Source: JANYIP01 sp031394045
Lineage (GTDB): Bacteria > Actinomycetota > Actinomycetes > Prado026
DNA length: 9,995 bases
Direction of reading: 5' to 3'
Assembly (NCBI GenBank): GCA_031394045.1
Contig: JANMWN010000317.1
Coordinates: forward strand, 1-9,995
In this document: positions 6,700-9,995 of the stretch, piece by piece
Layout: each line of letters opens with the position of its first letter
How positions within the stretch are numbered: the stretch's first letter is position 1
Notes under the pieces: generated by a model
Databases searched by the model: none
Seen by the model: the letters and a program-made list of their open reading frames with translations, nothing else
What the model was told of the DNA's origin: nothing
Program-made: the position numbers and the translations under genes

Positions 6700-6878
6700 G
6701 GCCAGCGTCAGTATCGAGACCATTCCGGCGCCGGCCATGACAGCAGGCATCGTGAACACGCCGGTACCGACAATGCTTCCGACTACCAGGGCTATCGCGA
6801 AGGTCAGGCCCAGCCGCCCGGGCGGGTCGTCAGCCGCGACCGGGACGACTGCCGGTGAGGGATTGTCAGGACGGTCAT
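6700..6878 (-). pseudogene. Amino-acid permease (APC family) N-terminal remnant
   Basis: A minus-strand frame at about 6819-6700 reads RLGLTFAIALVVGSIVGTGVF followed by TMPAVMAGAG and ILTLA. This is the first transmembrane helix of APC-family amino-acid transporters, including the G-[ST]-I-[VI]-G-[TS]-G-[VI]-F unwound substrate-binding loop. The likely original start, ATG 6878-6876, overlaps the stop of the upstream USP (ATGA) but is in another frame. A one-base shift within its first few codons would join it to DNPSPAVVPVAADDPPGRLGL. After ILTLA the resemblance ends, so nearly the whole ~450-residue transporter is missing. The remaining ~230 bases back to 6467 show no feature I can name. The intact gene was probably co-transcribed with the USP. 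Confidence 0.68.
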
Positions 6879-7768
6879 GACGACCGGACCACGGCCACGG
6901 CGCAGTGCGCATGGTGCAGGACCGAGTGGCTGACCGAACCCAGCAAGAGGGCTCGGAACCCACCGCGACCGCGTCTGCCCACGACGAGCAGCCGAGCGCC
7001 GGCCGAAGCCGTGACCAGTGCGGCCGCTGGGGAGGCGTGCACGACGACCTCCCGTACGTGGACGCCCGGGAACTTCTGGCGCCAGGCGTTCATGGCGTCG
7101 GTGAGAGCCTGCAACTCCTCGCCCCCGAACTCATCGGCCACGACGCTGTCTGGGGTGGGAGCACCCTTCCCTGGCGAGTCAAAGAAGGGCGTCTCCCAGG
7201 CATGGATCGCGGTGAGCCCGCATCCCTGGAGGGCCGCCTCCTCGAACGCGAAGCCCAACGCTTCGACCGACAGGGCCGAACCATCGACACCGACCACGAC
7301 CCGGCCGGAGTCCGGCCCCGGCTCGACGTCACCGTGCGGAGGGTGGATCACCACAACCGGGCAGGTTGCGTGTGTTGCCAGCTGGATCCCGGTTGACCCC
7401 AACAAGAACTCGTCGAAGCTGCCCAGCCCCCGCGAACCCACCACGATCAACTCGGTCTCGCCCGGCTCCCCGACAAGGGCGGACGCGCCGCTGCCCCTGA
7501 GTACCAGGCTTTCGACCTTGACGTCCGGCGCAGTCCGATGTGCCTTGGCGACGGCGGTCTCGACTGTCTTCTCCGCGGCTGTCCGCAGCGCAGAGACGTT
7601 GGGTTCGGTAGAGCCGACGAAGGCCGGCAACGGCTCGACCAAGATCGGGACGGCATGAACGATGCGCACCGAAGTGTGTCGTTTTCCTGCTGCGCTGAGC
7701 GCCCACTCCAACGCAAGCTCACTGGTGTCCGAGCCGTCATACCCCACAACGATCGGCCTGTTGGCCAT
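6875..7768 (-). CDS. Universal stress protein, tandem UspA domains (paralogue of the USP at 1391-2314)
   Basis: The 297-residue protein has two UspA domains, each with the ATP signature G-2x-G-9x-G-S: G111-SR-G114 to G124-S125, and G264-RR-G267 to G277-S278. The domain-opening strands are VVGYDGSDTS and VVGVDGSALS. It aligns with the first USP of the window without large gaps. Long shared blocks include GFAFEEA, GEELQAL and SHATCPVVV-like strands, suggesting duplication or a related inherited pair. The first-domain loop after residue 45 is the main divergent part. ATG 7768 is preferred over TTG 7780 because GGAGG (7778-7774) overlaps the TTG codon and is ideally spaced for the ATG. Two DosR-like boxes and a shared leader lie upstream. 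Its stop overlaps the start of a broken amino-acid permease gene. Confidence 0.93.
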   Translation of the reverse strand: MANRPIVVGYDGSDTSELALEWALSAAGKRHTSVRIVHAVPILVEPLPAFVGSTEPNVSALRTAAEKTVETAVAKAHRTAPDVKVESLVLRGSGASALVGEPGETELIVVGSRGLGSFDEFLLGSTGIQLATHATCPVVVIHPPHGDVEPGPDSGRVVVGVDGSALSVEALGFAFEEAALQGCGLTAIHAWETPFFDSPGKGAPTPDSVVADEFGGEELQALTDAMNAWRQKFPGVHVREVVVHASPAAALVTASAGARLLVVGRRGRGGFRALLLGSVSHSVLHHAHCAVAVVRSS

Positions 7769-7773
7769 CTCAT

Positions 7774-7778
7774 CCTCC
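7774..7778 (-). promoter_or_regulatory. Ribosome binding site deciding the USP start
   Basis: GGAGG on the minus strand, five bases before ATG 7768-7766. It immediately follows TT of the competing TTG codon, so initiation at TTG 7780 would leave the site inside the coding sequence. Confidence 0.75.
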
Positions 7779-7843
7779 AACTGCTCTCGCCAGTCACTGC
7801 TGGCTCTACCCCCACCCTCATCGAAGGAGAATTAGGTCCGTCA

Positions 7844-7857
7844 GGGGCTGTGGTCCC
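7844..7857 (-). promoter_or_regulatory. Second (proximal) DosR/DevR-like box
   Basis: On the plus strand GGGGCTGTGGTCCC matches GGGACTWWAGTCCC at 11 of 14 positions. Its centre is exactly 22 bp, two helical turns, from the stronger box at 7866-7879. It lies about 17 bases upstream of the CCTAATTCT element (7836-7828). Paired, helically phased sites fit cooperative binding by a DosR-type response regulator. Confidence 0.5.
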
Positions 7858-7865
7858 TCGTGAAT

Positions 7866-7879
7866 GGGACCTAAGTCCC
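7866..7879 (-). promoter_or_regulatory. DosR/DevR-like box (strong) upstream of the USP gene
   Basis: On the minus strand this reads GGGACTTAGGTCCC, matching the mycobacterial DosR core GGGACTWWAGTCCC at 13 of 14 positions. The flanks agree only partly with the 20-base consensus. It lies about 97 bases before the start codon and about 38 bases upstream of the putative -10 region. No dosR/dosS gene is present in the window, so the cognate regulator is inferred. Confidence 0.68.
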
Positions 7880-7883
7880 AAGG

Positions 7884-8172
7884 GCTGCTCGGGAACCCTG
7901 CCCGCGCCCGCCTGCCGCCGTACTCGTCGCGGACATCGGCCGGGATGATGTCGTCCAGCAGGGACCACGTCGAGATCGACATCGCACTCGACCAAGGCGC
8001 ACACGGGGTCCCCGTTCGAAACGTCAGCTCCACCGGGACCCAAACCAGCGCCGATGTCTGAGCCGAACTACTCGGTGGGCCTTGACGTCCGGGCAACTGC
8101 GCCGCAGACTCCCGCGAACCACCGTGCATCGCGATGCTCGAGCCCGCCGCTGCGCCGGACGCGGGCGCTGCG
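7884..8172. other. Intergenic stretch without a supportable gene
   Basis: Between the DosR-like boxes and the aldolase stop no frame has a convincing start, ribosome site or family resemblance. The most protein-like minus-strand frame (within 7818-8129) contains WVPVELTFRTGTP and DDIIPADVRDEYGG, but it runs through the DosR boxes and is not recognisable, so it may be a decayed gene. A GCCCGC/GCGGGC dyad lies just downstream of the aldolase stop without a T-run, so a terminator is not called. Confidence 0.5.
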
Positions 8173-9186
8173 TCAGGGCTCCATCAGGGGCCGGTAGCTG
8201 CCGTGACGCGCCAAGCCGTTCAGCCTGGCTCGCGTGAGTAGCGACTGCTGGGCTGTAGCGAAGTTCTCGGCCTTGCCTGCCCATCGCGCGAGGGCGGTCT
8301 GCTGAAGCGCGCGCCCGAAGCTGAAACTGAGCTGCCAGGGGACTCCGCCGATCTGGTTCATCAGGCTGAGGTGGTGCGTGGCCTCCGCCTCACTCTGCCC
8401 TCCGGACAGGAAGGCGATCCCCGGCACGGCCGCGGGTACGTGCCGGCGCAGGCATCTAAGGGTCGCCTCAGCCACCTCCCTCGGCCCGGCACGGTTCGGC
8501 GTCCCCGTGCCCGAGATGACCATGTTGGGTTTCAGCACAACCCCTTCGAGTTGCACCCGGTGGGCGAACAGTCCCCGGAATACCGATTCGAGCACGTCCT
8601 CGGTGACTTCTTCACAACGTGCCAGCGAGTGATTGCCGTCCATCAGCACCTCGGGCTCGACGATCGGCACCAGATCTTCGTCCTGGCAGAGGGCGGCGTA
8701 CCGCGCTAGCGCCTCGACGTTCGCGTCGATCGTGAGGCGGCTGGGCAAGTTGGTCCCGATGCGGATGACGGCGCGCCACTTGGCGAAGCGCGCGCCTAGA
8801 CCGCGGTACTCGGCAAGCCGCTCGCGAAGGCCGTCCAGGCCCTCTGTGATCGTCTCGGCGGGGAACCCCGCGAGGGGCTTGGCCCCACGGTCCACCTTGA
8901 TCCCAGTCAGGATCCCCTGCTTAGCCAGGACCTCGGCGAATGGAATGCCGTCCGCCGTCGTCTGGCGCAACGTCTCATCAAAGAGGATCGTTCCGCTGAT
9001 GTAGTCGCCAAGGCCGACAGTAGTGAACAGAAGCTCGCGATAGGCACGACGGAAGTCCTCGGTAGCCTCGACCCCGACAGCCTCGAGGCGTTTCCTGATC
9101 GTGCCCGTCGACTCGTCCGCAGCCAAGATGCCCTTGCCCTCGGCGGTCAGCGATTGTGCGACGACCTCAAGCTCCGTGAAGTTCAC
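8173..9186 (-). CDS. Fructose-bisphosphate aldolase, class I
   Basis: The 337-residue protein should reversibly cleave fructose 1,6-bisphosphate to dihydroxyacetone phosphate and glyceraldehyde 3-phosphate through a lysine Schiff base. Landmarks: KGILAADEST (catalytic-type D24), VPIVEPE (E177/E179), LEGVVLKPNM with the Schiff-base lysine K219, FLSGGQS (259-265) and SFSFGRA with phosphate-binding R292. In KWRAVIRIG the residue aligned by eye with rabbit Lys146 is arginine (R142). The length fits the eukaryote-like class I family and lacks the longer animal C-terminal tail. GTG 9186 is preferred because homologous sequence begins here (NFTELEVVAQSL), though its ribosome site is only moderate. 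GTG 9249, with GGGAGGA 11-12 bases upstream inside the preceding gene, is a real alternative giving 358 residues. It is transcribed in the same direction as, and closely follows, the DUF2911 gene. Confidence 0.93.
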   Translation of the reverse strand: MNFTELEVVAQSLTAEGKGILAADESTGTIRKRLEAVGVEATEDFRRAYRELLFTTVGLGDYISGTILFDETLRQTTADGIPFAEVLAKQGILTGIKVDRGAKPLAGFPAETITEGLDGLRERLAEYRGLGARFAKWRAVIRIGTNLPSRLTIDANVEALARYAALCQDEDLVPIVEPEVLMDGNHSLARCEEVTEDVLESVFRGLFAHRVQLEGVVLKPNMVISGTGTPNRAGPREVAEATLRCLRRHVPAAVPGIAFLSGGQSEAEATHHLSLMNQIGGVPWQLSFSFGRALQQTALARWAGKAENFATAQQSLLTRARLNGLARHGSYRPLMEP

Positions 9187-9254
9187 GGTAGTCCACCACC
9201 CCTCGCAAGGTCCTCGTCCCAGCGTCGCCACCTCGTGGGCAGGCGCCACAGCAC

Positions 9255-9695
9255 TTAGGTTCCTCCCTTGCTAGCTGCTCCCGTGGTCGGGACCGCGACA
9301 ACCCGGAGCGCGTCGTTGCCCTGCGGATACGGTGTATGAAACACCGGGTGGGCTCGGCTGAAGATGATGGTCCAGGTGGTCGGGTTGGGCTCGGTCCAGA
9401 TCGAGTAGGTGCCCGCCGCAAGGGTAGCGCCGTTGATCACGACGGGTGTGGTGATCCGGATCGACGTCGCCGTGTCCGCGCCCGGGTTCCAGATCCGTCC
9501 CCACGGTACCAGCGCGCCGAATAACGTCCGTCCCCGAGCGACTGGACGGTTGTACTCGATCGTGATTTCCGTATTGGCGATCCGCTGGCTGACAGAGCCG
9601 TGCTGGCTCTTATGCGGGAACACCGGCTGTTCCTGGGCGGCGAGCGGGAGAGCAACGCAGAGCGCCGCCACGAGGGCCGCGAATGGAACCTTCAT
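9255..9695 (-). CDS. DUF2911 domain exported protein, C-terminally short
   Basis: The 146-residue protein starts with a signal peptide (MKVPFAALVAALCVALPLAA, likely cut near residue 21). A DUF2911 domain follows at about 29-135. Family landmarks are SVSQRIANTEITIEYNRP, RGRTLFG, LVPWGRIWNPGADTAT, LAAGTYSIW, WTIIFSRA and GNDALRVV. The family is found mainly in Bacteroidota and Gemmatimonadota and has no known function. As I recall it, members continue about 30 or more residues past this point with further beta-strands. Here the sequence stops at PTTGAASKGGT, five residues of which look unrelated, so the C-terminus may be lost at a rearrangement junction near 9285. ATG 9695 has only a weak GGTGAT-type site. 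The stop is followed by the aldolase gene. Confidence 0.85.
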   Translation of the reverse strand: MKVPFAALVAALCVALPLAAQEQPVFPHKSQHGSVSQRIANTEITIEYNRPVARGRTLFGALVPWGRIWNPGADTATSIRITTPVVINGATLAAGTYSIWTEPNPTTWTIIFSRAHPVFHTPYPQGNDALRVVAVPTTGAASKGGT

Positions 9696-9768
9696 GCGAT
9701 CACCAGTTTCGAAACACGTAGGCAGAGGCGGCAGGGCGGCACGGAGGCCGGCGTCAGCGCCGCGGATT

Positions 9769-9790
9769 CCGACCGCAATTTAGCGGTCGG
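9769..9790. promoter_or_regulatory. Perfect 8-bp dyad between divergent genes
   Basis: CCGACCGC (9769-9776) and GCGGTCGG (9783-9790) flank the AT-rich loop AATTTA. The dyad lies in the 213-base space between the DUF2911 start (9695, minus strand) and the partial gene starting at 9909 (plus). There is no T-run after it on either strand, and both flanking genes point away. An operator-like site is therefore more likely than a terminator. Confidence 0.4.
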
Positions 9791-9908
9791 CTGGGCGTGC
9801 GACTAGCGCCGTTCTACCGCGAAGGGCGGTGCGTTTCAGGTGGTGACGGCGAGGCCGGCCGCGGTGCGATTTGTTGTGGGATCACGCTCTTCACGCGACA
9901 TTTCGAGC

Positions 9909-9995
9909 ATGCTCCGTTCCCCGTTCGTCGCCGCCGGACTGCTCGTCCTCGCGTTGGGGCCGTTGCGGGCACAGTCCGCGGTGCGCGGGACGATT
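9909..9995 (+). CDS. Exported protein, N-terminal fragment (runs off the window)
   Basis: ATG 9909 opens a frame of 29 codons to the window edge. It begins MLRSPFVAAGLLVLALGPLRA and continues QSAVRGTI. This is a signal peptide with a positive n-region, a hydrophobic core and an A-Q-type cleavage site. 'AVRGTI' at the mature start resembles the beginning of a carboxypeptidase-regulatory-like/TonB-receptor plug domain, as in many Bacteroidota and Gemmatimonadota outer-membrane proteins, but the fragment is too short to decide. No strong ribosome site is visible upstream. Confidence 0.5.
   Translation, partial: MLRSPFVAAGLLVLALGPLRAQSAVRGTI

Noticed and set aside
7447..8043. 198-residue minus-strand open frame upstream of and overlapping the second USP
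   Set aside because: It overlaps the well-supported USP in another frame, covers the DosR-like boxes, and has no recognisable domain or ribosome site.
8120..8172. GCCCGC/GCGGGC dyad as a terminator of the aldolase gene
   Set aside because: The stem is short, the loop long, and there is no T-run.
9816..9830. ACCGC-GAAGG-GCGGT hairpin
   Set aside because: A five-base stem is expected by chance in such GC-rich DNA, and no T-run or flanking gene end supports a terminator.
1..9995. CRISPR array, tRNA, rRNA or phage structural genes
   Set aside because: No regularly spaced repeats, no tRNA-like cloverleaf or rRNA sequence, and no phage-type proteins were seen on either strand.

Overview
The window is GC-rich bacterial DNA with frequent GTG starts and strong GGAGG-type ribosome sites. 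Positions 1 to about 8,170 look actinobacterial: a DUF1918 protein, tandem-domain universal stress proteins (USPs), a GNAT acetyltransferase, and sites resembling the mycobacterial DosR/DevR dormancy box. The last ~750 bases look different. A secreted DUF2911 protein and the start of another exported protein resemble Gemmatimonadota or Bacteroidota proteins. The window may therefore cross a transfer boundary or an assembly join.

Layout: (a) 1-~303 is insertion-sequence debris. The right end of an IS3-type element interrupts the 5' end of an IS630-type transposase gene on the other strand. (b) 318-1276 holds a divergent pair, DUF1918 (-) and GNAT (+), separated by a conspicuous 10-bp inverted repeat. 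(c) 1391-6467 is a probable four-gene operon: tandem USP, degenerate USP, GT4 glycosyltransferase, amylo-alpha-1,6-glucosidase-type glycosidase. A DosR-like box lies upstream. (d) 6700-7768 (-) holds a second tandem USP, paralogous to the first. Two DosR-like boxes lie upstream and a broken amino-acid permease fragment lies downstream. (e) 7884-8172 has no gene I can support. (f) 8173-9186 (-) is a class I fructose-bisphosphate aldolase, preceded by a C-terminally short DUF2911 gene (9255-9695, -). A divergent partial exported protein runs off the right edge.

Working model (inference): a redox- or hypoxia-type two-component regulator encoded elsewhere drives two USP promoters. One of them also drives carbohydrate enzymes, coupling dormancy signalling to mobilisation or remodelling of a glucan. 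The GNAT and DUF1918 genes fit the same stress island. The nearby IS remnants and broken permease suggest an accessory, rearranged region.
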